A stretch of DNA of 64,000 bases from Bradyrhizobium pachyrhizi (GCF_001189245.1 NZ_LFIQ01000053.1:30462-94461), one strand, 5' to 3'. Positions 19,003 to 29,801 are shown, counted from the stretch's first letter. Notes: generated from the letters alone by a model not told the origin. A program made the numbers and translations.

Positions 19003-20115
19003 TCATGAAGCCACGAGCTCTTGTGAGGTTTCCTCAATCAAGATCAATCGGCTCGGATCATTCAAATCGAACTCTATAACGCGTGGCGCAAAGAGGCGCG
19101 CATAACGCGTAAAAGCGCTCGTCGGGGGGAAACGGATCACAGTGTCACATCGCGCAAGGAGATACATCTCGATGAGGGCGGAAACGCCGCCCCCGGCTCC
19201 GAGCGCCGCACTGTGCAACGGTCCGGCCTGAGGCGCCTGGAAGCGCTTTGGGATCGTGAAAACATCGGGAAACATAGCCGACACCTTCTCAAGGACGAGC
19301 GCGCTATCCGTGCACAGGAAAGGCCTGACAGGTTTCGCATGGGGTAACGCCTTGGCCTTGTCGATGGCATTAAAGACCTGTTGCAAGGCGCGCTGCGGAT
19401 CAGCCCAGTAGGGTGCATGCCCCATAATATCCTCGCCGTTTCCGTGCCGAACATGAATGCCGATCACGCTGTACGGTTCAAAGTGCTCCCGGAAGATGGC
19501 ATCGATCCGTGCCTGCACTTCGGCTCGCGGCTTGATGCTCCGAAAGATCTCACGTTCAGCCTCCTCATCGCAGCGCCACATCAGGCAGGCGTCACACACA
19601 ACCGTGTTTGCATCGCTATCTTGCTCGCTTTGGAACAGTTGATCGAGCTCGTCGCGTTCCCGGAAAATCTGCTCGTCCGGTCGATAGGCGCAGTCTATGG
19701 TTGGCTTATTCCACCATGCGGGAAAGAACGGTCCCGGAAATGTGCGCTGATTGATCTGGTCGTCGCAGATCACTCGTACGCCAGCAATGTCTTGAACCGG
19801 TTCGAAGAAGACTGGAAAGGCGTTGGTGAATGGTTGATCGAGATAACAGGATCCCCGCCAATCGATGACCAGGTTCCGTCCGGTCCGCTGCGCAAAACGC
19901 CAAGCTGCCGCCAGCGACCACAAGCAGTCGCCCAACCCCGTACGTCGTCGGGAAACAACGAACCGATCACTTTTTGAACCACCACGCATCTGCATTGCCT
20001 CGTTCCGGGCTTTTGGCTGAACAAGAGACGTCATTGGAGACACCTCACATATGATCTCCGCCGATGTTATCGTCGGCGCCTGTGCTGCTTGCGAGTTGCG
20101 TCGGTAGAACTTCAT
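19003..20115 (-). CDS. nodZ: NodZ, Nod-factor alpha-1,6-fucosyltransferase
   Basis: NodZ transfers fucose from GDP-fucose to C-6 of the reducing-end glucosamine of the Nod factor. The 370-residue length equals the Bradyrhizobium protein. RRRTGLGDCLWSLAAAWRFA near the N-terminus and the nucleotide-sugar-binding HVRHGNGED near residue 220 are family hallmarks, as is the C-terminal VIRFPPTSAFTRYARLF. The ATG at 20115 has GAGG ten bases upstream. It is the last gene of the leftward nod operon, 168 bases after nolO, and is followed by a 650-base gap before fixR. Regulation should follow the nod box at 30151-30197, possibly with an extra promoter in the gap before it. Confidence 0.96.
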   Translation of the reverse strand: MKFYRRNSQAAQAPTITSAEIICEVSPMTSLVQPKARNEAMQMRGGSKSDRFVVSRRRTGLGDCLWSLAAAWRFAQRTGRNLVIDWRGSCYLDQPFTNAFPVFFEPVQDIAGVRVICDDQINQRTFPGPFFPAWWNKPTIDCAYRPDEQIFRERDELDQLFQSEQDSDANTVVCDACLMWRCDEEAEREIFRSIKPRAEVQARIDAIFREHFEPYSVIGIHVRHGNGEDIMGHAPYWADPQRALQQVFNAIDKAKALPHAKPVRPFLCTDSALVLEKVSAMFPDVFTIPKRFQAPQAGPLHSAALGAGGGVSALIEMYLLARCDTVIRFPPTSAFTRYARLFAPRVIEFDLNDPSRLILIEETSQELVAS

Positions 20116-20283
20116 GCAGCGCTATCCTCGAAAGCGGTCCTCTCAACGCGTTGCCTCTTTTCTTCCATTCAGAGCTGTTGCGCCGATATACCCGATTTAA
20201 GCCGGATGCCTATTGTGCCTGCTCAACCTCGGCCTAGCCTCCTGTCCGTGGAGGCATAGCCATGGCCATACCATAATCGCCGG

Positions 20284-22311
20284 TTATGCTGTGCCTTGAG
20301 CTTTACTGCGGACGCAGGCAGCGCGTGGCGGATGCAGCCGAACGCTGCGCTGCTCCCACACGAGCCGCAGTTCCTTCATTAGATCTTCGCGCTTGGGCTG
20401 GTCCAGCATAGTTGTGTCAAGAAGCCAGCCCAGCGAGGCCTCCCCCTCAATCCGCATCAACAGGTCGAAGAGTTCATGCGAGATACGTATGCTGTCACGA
20501 TCCGAATGTCCCATACGGATCTCGCAGACCGTTTCCTGACGATCTTCCGCTGTGTTGGAGCGAATACGATGAAGGGATGCGTACGGAGGCAATGAAACGC
20601 TCAGTGTACGCCAATCCTGCAGCGTTGCCGCCCGCTTCTTCACGAGGAATGGCCCAACCACAAGTCCGTCCAGGTCAGTCGTCAAAAACGTGACGATGGC
20701 GTCTGAAACGGAATCCACGATTGGCTCGGCATTGTTGTTAAAGGACGTGTTTAGAAGAATCGGAACGCCGGTTCGCTTCTTGAATGCATTAATGACATCC
20801 CAATAGGCAGGGTTTGTGTTGCGCGAGACCGTTTGCAGCCGAGCAGTCCCATCGACGTGCGTGACCGCACCGAGCACGCTGTGGTGGGCTTCACGCACAC
20901 GAACCACAAAGTTCATAAAGGGAAACTCCCGCTTGCCGCCTGGGAGCTCAAAGAACTCACCTGCATCCTCCTCCAGCACTGATGGCGCAAACGGACGATA
21001 GCCCTCGCGCTTTTTGACCATCGCGTTGATCCGATTCTTGTTTTCCGCTGGCCGCGGGTCGGCGAGAATACTGCGATTGCCAAGCGCACGTGGCCCGAAC
21101 TCAGAACGGCCCTGAACCCAGCCGATCACAGCGCCATTTGCCATCCAGTCGGCCGCACTGGCTGCGATGTCATCACTGCGTTGGATATCGAGGTGGCCGG
21201 ACCATGCATTGAGCTCCTGTTCTACCGCTTGCTCGGTCCCGAGATCGGGCCCCCAATAGACGTCCGCCAATCGCTCGCGCGGCGCAGGCCGGCCCAGCTC
21301 GTTTGACATCATCAATGCAGCGCCGAGTGCGCAACCGGCGTCGTGCGCCGCGGGTTGGACGAAGATGTCGTCGAAAAGCCCGGAATAGAGCAGCTTACCG
21401 TTCACCGTGCAATTGTGGGCTACTCCTCCCGCCAGGCACAAACGCTTCATGCCCGTCGCTTCGCGATGGTATCGCAGGATGTGAAAGACGATCCGCTCGA
21501 GCGCTTCCTGCAGCGAAGCGCTGACATCTCGATGCTGCTGCGTGAATGGCGTTCCTTTTCGCCGGACCTGCATGCTGCGGATCAAGGCTGGACCGATTCG
21601 ATCCAGGTGGACACGATAGCCACCATTGTCCAACAATTCGTAGAACTGCGCGAAGAGCTCGCGATAGGGAGCAGGGTCACCATAGGGGGCAAGCCCCATC
21701 ACTTTGTACTCATCGAACAACCCGTAGCCGAGATAACGGATCGTCTCGAGATAGAACAACCCCAGAGAGTTATGTTCTGGGAAGCTTGCGAGCTCAGTAA
21801 TTTCGGTGCCAGTCCCTACCGCCAGCATACCTGAGAGAAAATCTCCGCCGCCGTCGACCGCAAAGATCAGACTTTGGTCAAATCCAGACATCGCAAACGC
21901 GCTCGCCGCATGCGCTTCATGGTGATTTACGAAGGACACGCGCGACGCATCGACCTCGGCGCCGAACTCCCGTGCCAGCAGCTGCCGTAGCAACAGTTTG
22001 GCGTCCAACGGAACGGACTGAGAAACGAACAGCCGCTCGAGCATGGTATTGCAGTAGGTTTCAGTCGCGTAGAACGCGATGCGGTCGATCTCGCCAAGCT
22101 CAACTCCTGCAGTTGAAAGGCAGTACCGGATCGAATTGCTTGGGAACTTGTTCGAGTGCTTGACGCGATTGAGGCGCTCCTCTTCGACGGCAGCAATCAC
22201 ACGGCCATCCCGCACTAGAACCGCCGCGCCATCGTGCAGAAATGTATTGGGCAGCTCGGGCGAGCTTTCATAGATTCTGTCCAGACCACCACTCACTCCC
22301 AGACACAACAT
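20284..22311 (-). CDS. nolO: NolO, Nod-factor carbamoyltransferase
   Basis: A 675-residue member of the NodU/CmcH carbamoyltransferase family that transfers a carbamoyl group to the non-reducing end of the Nod factor. Family motifs include the histidine-rich NHHEAHAASAFAMSGFD, GRSEFGPRALGNRSILADPR and, near the C-terminus, HVDGTARLQTVSR and GVPILLNTSFN. It is longer than NodU by about 100 residues at the C-terminus. I chose the ATG at 22311 (MLCLGVSGG) because GGAG lies six bases upstream. An ATG at 22323 adds four residues. It overlaps the end of nolM by 19 bases, which implies translational coupling. Confidence 0.95.
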   Translation of the reverse strand: MLCLGVSGGLDRIYESSPELPNTFLHDGAAVLVRDGRVIAAVEEERLNRVKHSNKFPSNSIRYCLSTAGVELGEIDRIAFYATETYCNTMLERLFVSQSVPLDAKLLLRQLLAREFGAEVDASRVSFVNHHEAHAASAFAMSGFDQSLIFAVDGGGDFLSGMLAVGTGTEITELASFPEHNSLGLFYLETIRYLGYGLFDEYKVMGLAPYGDPAPYRELFAQFYELLDNGGYRVHLDRIGPALIRSMQVRRKGTPFTQQHRDVSASLQEALERIVFHILRYHREATGMKRLCLAGGVAHNCTVNGKLLYSGLFDDIFVQPAAHDAGCALGAALMMSNELGRPAPRERLADVYWGPDLGTEQAVEQELNAWSGHLDIQRSDDIAASAADWMANGAVIGWVQGRSEFGPRALGNRSILADPRPAENKNRINAMVKKREGYRPFAPSVLEEDAGEFFELPGGKREFPFMNFVVRVREAHHSVLGAVTHVDGTARLQTVSRNTNPAYWDVINAFKKRTGVPILLNTSFNNNAEPIVDSVSDAIVTFLTTDLDGLVVGPFLVKKRAATLQDWRTLSVSLPPYASLHRIRSNTAEDRQETVCEIRMGHSDRDSIRISHELFDLLMRIEGEASLGWLLDTTMLDQPKREDLMKELRLVWEQRSVRLHPPRAACVRSKAQGTA

Positions 22312-22532
22312 CTCATTCTCCATTTGATCACGGCAGGAAGACCACCAGCGGTTCCAACTAACTCGTCTGTACAGTCACGCGACATCGACCGCGCGCCAGG
22401 CAGCATAACCAAGTCTTTTGCGAAATTCGTCTTGATGCCCAGCGACTCAACCCGTTGACGTACTGGGCGTCCGCACCCATCGACCAAAGCGGCAGCCGTA
22501 CACCCGGCTTGATCAAGTCCTTCCAAAATCAT
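22293..22532 (-). CDS. nolM: NolM, small nodulation protein of unknown function
   Basis: A 79-residue frame between nodJ and nolO, in the place where Bradyrhizobium has nolM. It begins MILEGLDQAGCTAAALVDG and has no transmembrane segment or recognised domain. The frame continues upstream to 22655 without a stop, but the ATG at 22532 fits the 56-base gap after nodJ. Its end overlaps the start of nolO. The name rests on position and size only. Confidence 0.55.
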   Translation of the reverse strand: MILEGLDQAGCTAAALVDGCGRPVRQRVESLGIKTNFAKDLVMLPGARSMSRDCTDELVGTAGGLPAVIKWRMRCCVWE

Positions 22533-22588
22533 TGCAGTCCTCCTCGCAGCTCGCGCCTCGACCGGTTCGGAGAGCTTGGCACAATTCG

Positions 22589-23380
22589 TCAACGCAGCAG
22601 GCGGCGCCGAAGCAATGCTGTCGACGCGAAGAACGGCAATATCGCGTACATGCAAAGCGCACTAACGTGGAAGGCAGCGCTGACGCTGACCGCGCGCTCA
22701 AGCATCGCTGGGCGAATGAGGTCGACCGAATGCGCGAGCGGCAACAAGCCGGCGAAGTGCTGAAATGAGCTCGGCAATTGGCTCATCGGAATGACCGCGC
22801 CACACAGAAACACCATGGGTGTCAGGATGAGCGTCTGGTAAAACACGAAGTAGTCGTAACTTGGCGCAAGAGATATGACGACCATCGCCAGACTTGCGAA
22901 GACAAGGCCGGTTAGGGCGACCGTCGGCATTGCATACAAAATCGACAGCCAGGACGCATAACCCAGCGCTGCAGCGACAATTCCAATCGCAGCTCCGGCT
23001 AGAACGGACTTACTGGCCGCCCACACTAATTCGCCCAGAACGATATCGCCAAGCGTGAGCTGTGTGGACAGGATTGCTTCCCAGGTGCGATTGGCGTCCA
23101 TCCGAGCAAAGGCGGCATACAAGGTTTCGAAGGTCGCGGACGTCATGGCGCTGGTCGCGACCATGCCCGCTGCCAGAAACGCGATATACGAAGTCCCCTC
23201 AACGCGGCCCACGATTAGCCCGAGGCCAAAGCCAAGGCCAAACAGGTTGGTTATGGGATCTGCCAGGTTGCCGAGAAGCGATGCAAGTGCGGCTTTCCTC
23301 CACGCCAGGAAGTTTCGACGCCATACCGCGATCCAGTTGTACGCGTTAGCGGGCATCAGCGCCGCATAACTTTCACCCAT
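22589..23380 (-). CDS. nodJ: NodJ, ABC-2 type permease for Nod-factor export
   Basis: A 263-residue inner-membrane protein with about six hydrophobic segments, starting [20 protein letters not shown], and with [18 protein letters not shown] and [18 protein letters not shown] typical of NodJ. With NodI it forms the exporter of lipo-chitooligosaccharides. The nodI stop overlaps an ATG at 23386 (ATGA), which would give two more residues. The ATG at 23380 is chosen because GGAG then stands eight bases upstream; both are plausible. The gene belongs to the nodYABCSUIJ unit. Confidence 0.95.
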   Translation of the reverse strand: MGESYAALMPANAYNWIAVWRRNFLAWRKAALASLLGNLADPITNLFGLGFGLGLIVGRVEGTSYIAFLAAGMVATSAMTSATFETLYAAFARMDANRTWEAILSTQLTLGDIVLGELVWAASKSVLAGAAIGIVAAALGYASWLSILYAMPTVALTGLVFASLAMVVISLAPSYDYFVFYQTLILTPMVFLCGAVIPMSQLPSSFQHFAGLLPLAHSVDLIRPAMLERAVSVSAAFHVSALCMYAILPFFASTALLRRRLLR

Positions 23381-23382
23381 CC

Positions 23383-24303
23383 TCATTTCTCCATCTCGCG
23401 TCCGGTCAGCCGCAAAAACACGTCCTCGAGATTCGGTGGCCGCTGCAGAATGCGAAGACCCGCTCGCCCGCGCAGTTGCACTCGTACCTGCTCCGGATTC
23501 AGCGCATAACAAAAGAGCGTCTCTCCACTCACTTCGATGTGTCGCGCATAAGGCCCGATCAACTCACTGAGCTCATGTGGATCACCGCCGTAGATCTCGA
23601 TCACGTTGCATCCGATATGCTCGTCGATTAAGGCGGCCGGCTTGCCTTCGGCGATCTTGCGTCCACTCTCGAGCACGCACAGCCGATCGCATAAGCGTTC
23701 GGCCTCTTCCATGAAGTGAGTGGTCAAGAGGATCGTCTTGCCACGCACAAGCAGAACGCGCAGGCGCTCCCAGATTAGGTGGCGTGCGTGCGGATCCAGA
23801 CCGGTTGTGGGTTCGTCCATTACGAGCAGATGCGGATCATTGATCAGGGCACGCGCCAGCGTCAGTCGCCGTTTCATGCCCCCCGACAGCTCGGCGACGC
23901 GCACGTCCTTCTTGCTTTCGAGACGCGCAAACTCCAGCAACGCGGGTACGACAGCATCGATCTTCCGAGCGCTCATGCCGAAGTAGCGGCCAAACACCAG
24001 CAGGTTCTCTCGTACGGTGAACTGGAGTTCAAGGTTATCGAACTGCGGCACTACTCCAATGCGCACACGCGCGACACGAGCGCGTGCAGGCACGGGCTCA
24101 TTGAGGACTGAAATCTTGCCTGCGTCCGGCGAGATCATCCCGAGAAGCATACGCGCGATCGTGCTCTTGCCGGCGCCATTCGGCCCGAGCAGGCCGAAGC
24201 ATTCTCCGCGCGCAACCGAGAACGACAACTCGTCGACGATGATCTTATCGCCAAACGACTTTCTTACGCCGGCAAGGTCGATTGCTGCGCTGGACATGTT
24301 CAT
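23383..24303 (-). CDS. nodI: NodI, ATP-binding protein of the Nod-factor exporter
   Basis: A 306-residue ABC ATPase. It has Walker [10 protein letters not shown], the signature [15 protein letters not shown], Walker [14 protein letters not shown] and the switch histidine in [11 protein letters not shown], followed by a C-terminal extension typical of NodI/DRA-type exporters. It energises NodJ at the cytoplasmic face of the inner membrane. The ATG at 24303 lies one base after the nodU stop, and its own stop overlaps the nodJ start region, so translation is coupled through nodU-nodI-nodJ. Confidence 0.97.
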   Translation of the reverse strand: MNMSSAAIDLAGVRKSFGDKIIVDELSFSVARGECFGLLGPNGAGKSTIARMLLGMISPDAGKISVLNEPVPARARVARVRIGVVPQFDNLELQFTVRENLLVFGRYFGMSARKIDAVVPALLEFARLESKKDVRVAELSGGMKRRLTLARALINDPHLLVMDEPTTGLDPHARHLIWERLRVLLVRGKTILLTTHFMEEAERLCDRLCVLESGRKIAEGKPAALIDEHIGCNVIEIYGGDPHELSELIGPYARHIEVSGETLFCYALNPEQVRVQLRGRAGLRILQRPPNLEDVFLRLTGREMEK

Positions 24304-24304
24304 A

Positions 24305-26014
24305 CTAGGCCGACAGAAGTCGTTCAGTCGACGTAGGCTTCGTTACGGCCGCTTTGGTCCACAGCAGGCCGTCGCACCACACGTGCTCCACGCGTCCCCA
24401 TTGGCAGGCGGCGGCAGCATCCGGGAAGAATCCTCGCCCATGAAGGTTGGCGCTCGTATTGCAAAGCAGCGGAATGCCCGTGAGCTGCTCAAACTCGACC
24501 AGCAGCTCCGCGATTTTGTGCGGAGAGTTGCGGTCAACTGTCTGCAACCGCGCAGAGCCATCCAGATGGACGACAGCGGGGACCTTATCGCGCCACTCCG
24601 CACGAGTCTGGTGATCGAACAGCATATAAGGATCCGGCGTCCCGGGCTCGAAGATGTCTGGCGCCCGATCCTCCAGGCAAATCGGCGCCACCGGCCGGAA
24701 ATGCTCACGGCGCTTGATGTCGTTGAGGTGATCCTTCATTGCCGGCGAGGACGCTGCTGCAAGAATGCTTCTACCGCCCAACGCCCGCGGCCCAAGCTCG
24801 GCGCGTCCCGAAAGGAAGATTACGGGCTTGTTGTCGGCGAGGATGGCCGCAAGCTCGCGGAGGGTGCATGGCGCAGCCTCCCATTCTGACGGCTTCTCGC
24901 TGGCCTGCAGCGCCGGACCACTGTAGACTGACCATCCCAATGGCCCGAACCCATTTTGCGCCGCCATTCCGCTGCAAGCAGCGCCAATTGCCGAGCCGCT
25001 GTCATTTGGGAATGGCGGCACCCAGACCTCATCGAACAATCCCGCCGCGCGAAGCGCACTGTTCCACTTGATATTGAGCCCGCACCCCCCGGCCACACAT
25101 AGGTTTCTCGCGCCCGGAAGCGACGAGTGCCGTAACAGTACCATCGCGATTTCCCGAACAAGAAGACGTTCCAGGAACACATGAAACGACGCTAGGACGT
25201 CCTCCGCTCGCTTGGCCGTCAGGCGCAGTGCGCTCGCCTCGAAAAACTCGTGCACAGCTGCAAGTGACGCTTCCGCATTGTTGATGTCCGCGCGGTAGCG
25301 ACGCGCCTGCTCCGTATCCCCCGCGAAATGCTTTTCGTAAAGCTCCTGAAACACTGACACGATAGCTTCGTCGACAGAGCCAAGTGCGATATAAGCCATC
25401 AGCTTTCCGGCGACGCCCAAGTCCCAATTGGTGCGGTTCGGCTGCCTATAAGGCCCGAAATGAAGGCCCGCAGCAGCATAGGCATGACCGATCATCGGAA
25501 ACAGGCAGGCAATGAGCCGCGCGCCCCGAGGTTCGACATAGTAAAGACGTGGAAAAATGCAGCCATCCCAAACCAGACAGAACGCGGGTTTTCCGGCACT
25601 GGCAAAGGGGCTGGTGCTATATGCTGAGGCGACGTGACCCGTGACGTGCGGGTAACTCTTATAAGGAAACACCTTGCCGCCGAGGATCAGGCCATAGCCA
25701 TCGACGGCATCAAGAAGGCCCTCGGCATGGCGCTCCACATATGGCGCCCCTTTCAGCGCAATCGGCACCGCCCCACTGAGAACCTGGAACTGCGACTCAA
25801 TCTCCCCATCCCAGCCGTCAATGACGAATTGATCAATGTCGCGTGGATCCAGGCCATGCTCAGCCAATGCGAGCACAACTGCATCAAGGTTATCGACGGA
25901 TTGATAGCGTGGATTATTGCCGCGCTTTTCCTGCTCGGTGCAGAAGACGAGCTGCCCGTCCTCGACCACAGCAATTGCCCCGTCGTGTGTTAACTTGATA
26001 CCGCAGATGCGCAT
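24305..26014 (-). CDS. nodU: NodU, 6-O-carbamoyltransferase of Nod factors
   Basis: A 569-residue carbamoyltransferase. It begins [20 protein letters not shown], the usual start of the family, and contains [32 protein letters not shown] and [13 protein letters not shown], the conserved ligand-binding segments. NodU places a carbamoyl group on O-6 of the non-reducing sugar. The gene begins 13 bases after nodS and its stop is followed by nodI after one base. Together with NolO it gives two different carbamoylation activities. Confidence 0.97.
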   Translation of the reverse strand: MRICGIKLTHDGAIAVVEDGQLVFCTEQEKRGNNPRYQSVDNLDAVVLALAEHGLDPRDIDQFVIDGWDGEIESQFQVLSGAVPIALKGAPYVERHAEGLLDAVDGYGLILGGKVFPYKSYPHVTGHVASAYSTSPFASAGKPAFCLVWDGCIFPRLYYVEPRGARLIACLFPMIGHAYAAAGLHFGPYRQPNRTNWDLGVAGKLMAYIALGSVDEAIVSVFQELYEKHFAGDTEQARRYRADINNAEASLAAVHEFFEASALRLTAKRAEDVLASFHVFLERLLVREIAMVLLRHSSLPGARNLCVAGGCGLNIKWNSALRAAGLFDEVWVPPFPNDSGSAIGAACSGMAAQNGFGPLGWSVYSGPALQASEKPSEWEAAPCTLRELAAILADNKPVIFLSGRAELGPRALGGRSILAAASSPAMKDHLNDIKRREHFRPVAPICLEDRAPDIFEPGTPDPYMLFDHQTRAEWRDKVPAVVHLDGSARLQTVDRNSPHKIAELLVEFEQLTGIPLLCNTSANLHGRGFFPDAAAACQWGRVEHVWCDGLLWTKAAVTKPTSTERLLSA

Positions 26015-26027
26015 ACGACCCCCTGGC

Positions 26028-26654
26028 CTAATGATCTAACTTTGTTTGTTCTGACGAGTTAGTCGGCTGCCGGAACAGGACGAGCAAGCAGTCCTCGTTG
26101 ACCGACTCAGCGTGGCAATGCAGACGCTCGACTTCGGATAAACTCTCATTGAAGAAAGCAATCACCGTTTCAGCACCAGCAGCATGACCCCAGCGTCGAC
26201 ACGCGGCGTCACGCGCAGATCCGAAAACCAGCGCGCCATTGGGTGCAAGCATACTCACCAAGTTGCGTATGGCTGTGTGCATCGCGGCGACGTCCTTGAG
26301 GTAGTAGAGAACCTCAGCTACGACGATCAGATCGAACTGCTCGGCGGTCGAGAACTGTTGAATGTCGCAGGTTATCCACGTGATATGTGACCATCTCTTC
26401 GTCCGTTGGCGCGCTCGCTCAATCGCCTGCGGCATGACATCGACCACGGTGACCCGTTGGCAGTGAGGCGCCAGCAATTCGGTGAATGCGCCGGCGGCAC
26501 ATCCGACTTCGAGGGCATGCGCAATATCTCCGTTGCGCGAGAGCCGGAGCATTTGCGCGTATCGCCGCTGCTCGAACGAGTTGCTGTCGAGACGCCATGG
26601 GTCGTCGACGGCCAACTCGCGCTCCAATAGCTGGTAGGTCTTGTCCGGTGTCAC
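26028..26654 (-). CDS. nodS: NodS, S-adenosylmethionine-dependent N-methyltransferase of Nod factors
   Basis: A 208-residue class I methyltransferase that methylates the free amino group of the deacetylated chitooligosaccharide made by NodC and NodB. The SAM-binding motif I is ALEVGCAAGAFTELLAP near residue 47, followed by VVDVMPQAIERAR and the motif FDLIVVAEVLYYL. It starts 12 bases after nodC and ends 13 bases before nodU. Together with nodU it is a host-range determinant in several rhizobia. Confidence 0.96.
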   Translation of the reverse strand: MTPDKTYQLLERELAVDDPWRLDSNSFEQRRYAQMLRLSRNGDIAHALEVGCAAGAFTELLAPHCQRVTVVDVMPQAIERARQRTKRWSHITWITCDIQQFSTAEQFDLIVVAEVLYYLKDVAAMHTAIRNLVSMLAPNGALVFGSARDAACRRWGHAAGAETVIAFFNESLSEVERLHCHAESVNEDCLLVLFRQPTNSSEQTKLDH

Positions 26655-26666
26655 GGGTCATGCAGC

Positions 26667-28043
26667 CTATTTGTAGGCGGTCGATCGATCCCGACCGCAA
26701 ACACGCTCGGTGGCGGGCAAGCTCGATGGACGGTGCGAAAGCCCGGGCTTACGAATTGCGCCAGAACTCACCCCACTTCTTGCAGAGCCCATCCCGGTGG
26801 TCGCGTGTGGGATGACAGCCTTCTTTTCTCCTTCGGTTGTCACATTGACGACTTTGCGCGAAAGCCAATCGCTATTGCTCAATGTGCAAAGCGCATAGGC
26901 TTTTAGCGGCAGCAAGAGAAAGACGTTGATGGGGGTGTGGAGCGAGAAGCCGAGAAACCGCACATCGCGAGCACGGAACGCTGCCACACTGCACCGGACC
27001 ATCGTCATTGCCGCAATCGTCAGCAACGTCCACCAGGCGATCGACCCGCCGATGACGAACTGTGCGAGCGCAGCCAGTGATGACAAGGCGAGAAGCAAGG
27101 GGCCAAGATTCTGTCCGACAACGTCTAGCGTGAGATAGCCATCGAGCTCGGGCAGCAGGCGCAACGCAAGAAATGTGTCCCGAAAAGTACTGCGTGCCCA
27201 GCGAAGTTGCTGTCGCAGATATGGCGCCAGACTGTCAGGTACCACTGTTGCCGCGACCGCGTCGGGGACATACTCGGTTCGAAACCCCGCCTTGAGCATG
27301 AGGATCGTTAGATGACGATCCTCGCCGAAATCACTTGGCTTTCCACGGAAGAATTGCGTTTCGTATTGATCAAGCAGCAAGGCGAGCGCAGAGCGACGAT
27401 ACATGGCACATGGGCCACAGCAACACATCACCGCACCAAAGCGAGCCTGCGCCGCGCGCTCCTCGTTGCAGGCTAACCAGTATTCCATGTCGATCAGCTT
27501 GGTCAGCCAGGTCTCGTTGCGATTGCTCGCTATCAACTGCCCCATGGCCGCGCCGACGTCGGCGTCCTGCATCTTCAATACAAGCTTCGTGACCACGTCA
27601 GCCGCAAGTATCGTATCCGAGTCGACGTTGAGGACCAGATCGCCCGAAGAGCTGCGTATCGCAGCAATCTGCGCCTTGCGCTTTCCGACGTTCTTGGCCA
27701 GCAAAATGATGCGAAACCTCGGATCGTTCGCATAGATTTTGTGCACAGGCTCCACGAGATCGCGATTTGCGGATCCGTCGTCGACCACATGGACCCGCAG
27801 CTTTCCAGCGTAGTCTTGGCTTGCAATCGACGCGAGGCATTCAGAGAGTGTGTTTGGGTCCTCGTTGAAAGAGGGTACAATGACATCTACGCTTGGTAGA
27901 GCCACCTCGGCTTGTCCGCGCTCGTCCCGCAGCGATGCGGGGCTGGCCGGCCGAGCGTAAAGCGCTTGCGCGCTCTTGTAGACGGTCGAGAGCAGCGCAT
28001 AAGACGAAACGGCGACGGCGCTGGTTGTAGCGAGCAGGTCCAT
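26667..28043 (-). CDS. nodC: NodC, N-acetylglucosaminyltransferase (chitooligosaccharide synthase)
   Basis: A 458-residue processive GT2 enzyme making the chitin-oligomer backbone. The first hydrophobic stretch (MDLLATTSAVAVSSYALLS) anchors the N-terminus; VDVIVPSFNED opens the catalytic domain; NVDSDT, FGEDRHLTI and QQLRWARS are the catalytic D, D and QxxRW motifs; several membrane helices follow. The ATG at 28043 is chosen from the conserved N-terminus and lies 17 bases after nodB. A frame open upstream to 28169 is only overlap with nodB. The C-terminal tail is serine-rich and basic and is the least conserved part. Confidence 0.97.
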   Translation of the reverse strand: MDLLATTSAVAVSSYALLSTVYKSAQALYARPASPASLRDERGQAEVALPSVDVIVPSFNEDPNTLSECLASIASQDYAGKLRVHVVDDGSANRDLVEPVHKIYANDPRFRIILLAKNVGKRKAQIAAIRSSSGDLVLNVDSDTILAADVVTKLVLKMQDADVGAAMGQLIASNRNETWLTKLIDMEYWLACNEERAAQARFGAVMCCCGPCAMYRRSALALLLDQYETQFFRGKPSDFGEDRHLTILMLKAGFRTEYVPDAVAATVVPDSLAPYLRQQLRWARSTFRDTFLALRLLPELDGYLTLDVVGQNLGPLLLALSSLAALAQFVIGGSIAWWTLLTIAAMTMVRCSVAAFRARDVRFLGFSLHTPINVFLLLPLKAYALCTLSNSDWLSRKVVNVTTEGEKKAVIPHATTGMGSARSGVSSGAIRKPGLSHRPSSLPATERVCGRDRSTAYK

Positions 28044-28060
28044 GGGGGTGCCAGTTTTGT

Positions 28061-28720
28061 TCAGTGAAGTTGAGGAAGCGGATGGATTTCGAACCCGCGC
28101 CGTTGGAGTGCCGGAATCAGATATGACAGCGCCCTCACCGTCTGATCGCGCGAAGTGGCATCCGTGCACGATCTCTCCTCGCCGGGAGGATATCCGTCGT
28201 GCAGGAGCACAATTGCGCCCGGTCGAATAGCCGCCAGCACTGAGCTCACGATGCGATCAACCCCAGGGCGCGCCCAATCTCTCGGATCGACCGACCAGTG
28301 CACGGCTGCGAGACCAGCCTTGGCTGACGTAGCAAGCACATCTTGGGTCCATATGCCGTAGGGTGCCCGCATGTGCCTGGGCAACGCGTGCGGGCAAGCC
28401 GAACGTATCGCCCTGCTCGCCGTTAGCACCTCATCGTGTACCTCTGCTGGTTCGCATCTGGACAAATCGGGATGAGTCATCGTGTGGTTTGCAACCTCGT
28501 GCCCTTCGGCGATCATTCGTCGAATGAGTTCAGGTTGATTGGCCACGTAGGTACCAATAACGAAGAATGTCGCAGGCACCCGATGTTGCGTCAGCACATC
28601 GAGGACGTCCGGCGTGCAGAAGGGGTTTGGCCCATCATCGAAGGTCAAGTAGACCGAGCGAGTTCCGCTGACGTCACCATAGTTGCGCCGCACCGCGGAC
28701 AGGGGGATGAGTTCGTTCAC
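28061..28720 (-). CDS. nodB: NodB, chitooligosaccharide deacetylase
   Basis: A 219-residue carbohydrate esterase family 4 enzyme that removes the acetyl group from the non-reducing end. Its motifs appear in order: TFDDGPN (metal and base Asp), HTMTH (metal ligands), [14 protein letters not shown] and LLHDG. I chose the GTG at 28720 because it overlaps the nodA stop as GTGA, a coupled arrangement, and gives the N-terminus [16 protein letters not shown]. An ATG at 28762 would add 14 residues inside nodA. Confidence 0.96.
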   Translation of the reverse strand: MNELIPLSAVRRNYGDVSGTRSVYLTFDDGPNPFCTPDVLDVLTQHRVPATFFVIGTYVANQPELIRRMIAEGHEVANHTMTHPDLSRCEPAEVHDEVLTASRAIRSACPHALPRHMRAPYGIWTQDVLATSAKAGLAAVHWSVDPRDWARPGVDRIVSSVLAAIRPGAIVLLHDGYPPGEERSCTDATSRDQTVRALSYLIPALQRRGFEIHPLPQLH

Positions 28721-29349
28721 AGCTCGGGCCCGTTCCGATCGATAATCGTTCCGGCAGGCCACTCGCCTATTGAGCGTTCAAGCGGGAACACCACCACGAG
28801 GACGTCTTCGATGCGGATCGGCGACAAATTTGGGTAGACATCCGGCTGGGTGGAGCGGACGCGAACGCCAGACATCAGGGTTGCCAACCCCTGCCTTCCG
28901 ACCAGCCTGGAAAGATGCTTCTCAAGCGCGGGCCGGACCGTACCAAAGCCGAACGGCACCCCAAGCTGCTGCAGCGCAGGATACATCACGCGCATTGAGT
29001 GACTGATTCCAAGCCCTTCGAGATCCGGACGCACGGCATATAGTCCGAGTTCGGCCACGAGAAGATCGACGCCATCAATCTTGATGAAGCGGCGCAGTAG
29101 GCCGATGTGAGCAGCGACGCCGCGTGCGTCGTAACCGATTGCGCGGAGTTCAGGCCGTGCACCGGCCCAACTTCGATTACCTTCGAATGGCTGCGCATTG
29201 AACGCACCGGTCGGCCCGTAGCTGTTACGGAAGAAGTCGGCAAGCTCGGCATGATCGGCGAGCTGCAGCTCGTTTTCCCAGCGGAGGCTCCACTGGACTT
29301 GAGTGCGCGCGGAAGGCTCTTCCGCAGACCGCGACACGGCAATATTCAT
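28717..29349 (-). CDS. nodA: NodA, Nod-factor N-acyltransferase
   Basis: A 210-residue acyltransferase that loads a fatty acid onto the amino group freed by NodB. The sequence [20 protein letters not shown], then [18 protein letters not shown], then [20 protein letters not shown] is diagnostic of NodA. The start at 29349 ([11 protein letters not shown]) is the known Bradyrhizobium N-terminus; an open frame continues upstream for 15 codons. It begins 41 bases after nodY and its stop overlaps the nodB GTG. Confidence 0.97.
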   Translation of the reverse strand: MNIAVSRSAEEPSARTQVQWSLRWENELQLADHAELADFFRNSYGPTGAFNAQPFEGNRSWAGARPELRAIGYDARGVAAHIGLLRRFIKIDGVDLLVAELGLYAVRPDLEGLGISHSMRVMYPALQQLGVPFGFGTVRPALEKHLSRLVGRQGLATLMSGVRVRSTQPDVYPNLSPIRIEDVLVVVFPLERSIGEWPAGTIIDRNGPEL

Positions 29350-29390
29350 GGCGTACTTCCCTGCGCCAGTGGGCGTGAGAGCGGAGATGG

Positions 29391-29801
29391 TCACGTAAGC
29401 AACTCGCTATTTGCCGAACCGGTGATCAATCTGAAATGCGCTGGCATGCGGCATCCGCGCTCGGCTCTCCTCGCAGACCGCGCGAGAGCAGACCGAATCG
29501 GAATGGCGGCCTCGTTGGCGGCAAGACGATCTCGCACCTCGCGCGCATCTTTCCGGCCAATGCCATGGTCGAAACATGCCCGGACGTCCCAACGAAGCGA
29601 TTGGATTGCCCGGAGCCTGTCTGCGGCATGAAGGCGCTCCGCCTCGTCCAAGATCAAGATCGGCGCTGTCGCATCGCGGGGCAGGCCATCGATGCGTGAG
29701 AGCTCATCGAGGACACACCCGACTGGCACCAGATCAACTTCGGTTCTATGCATCTTCGACGCGCCTTGAATTGCGATAACTGCGATGAACAGGCGCGCCA
29801 T
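29391..29801 (-). CDS. nodY: NodY (NodK), Bradyrhizobium-specific nodulation protein
   Basis: A 136-residue protein directly before nodA, in the place of nodY of B. japonicum (nodK of B. elkanii), which has about the same length. It has no recognised domain. Residues [20 protein letters not shown] and [20 protein letters not shown] are typical of the alpha-helical, Arg/Ala-rich composition. The ATG at 29801 lacks a strong ribosome site. It is the first gene of the nod operon, but about 350 bases of leader separate it from the nod box. A disruption of nodY in B. japonicum has little effect on nodulation according to the literature. Confidence 0.8.
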   Translation of the reverse strand: MARLFIAVIAIQGASKMHRTEVDLVPVGCVLDELSRIDGLPRDATAPILILDEAERLHAADRLRAIQSLRWDVRACFDHGIGRKDAREVRDRLAANEAAIPIRSALARSARRAERGCRMPAHFRLITGSANSELLT

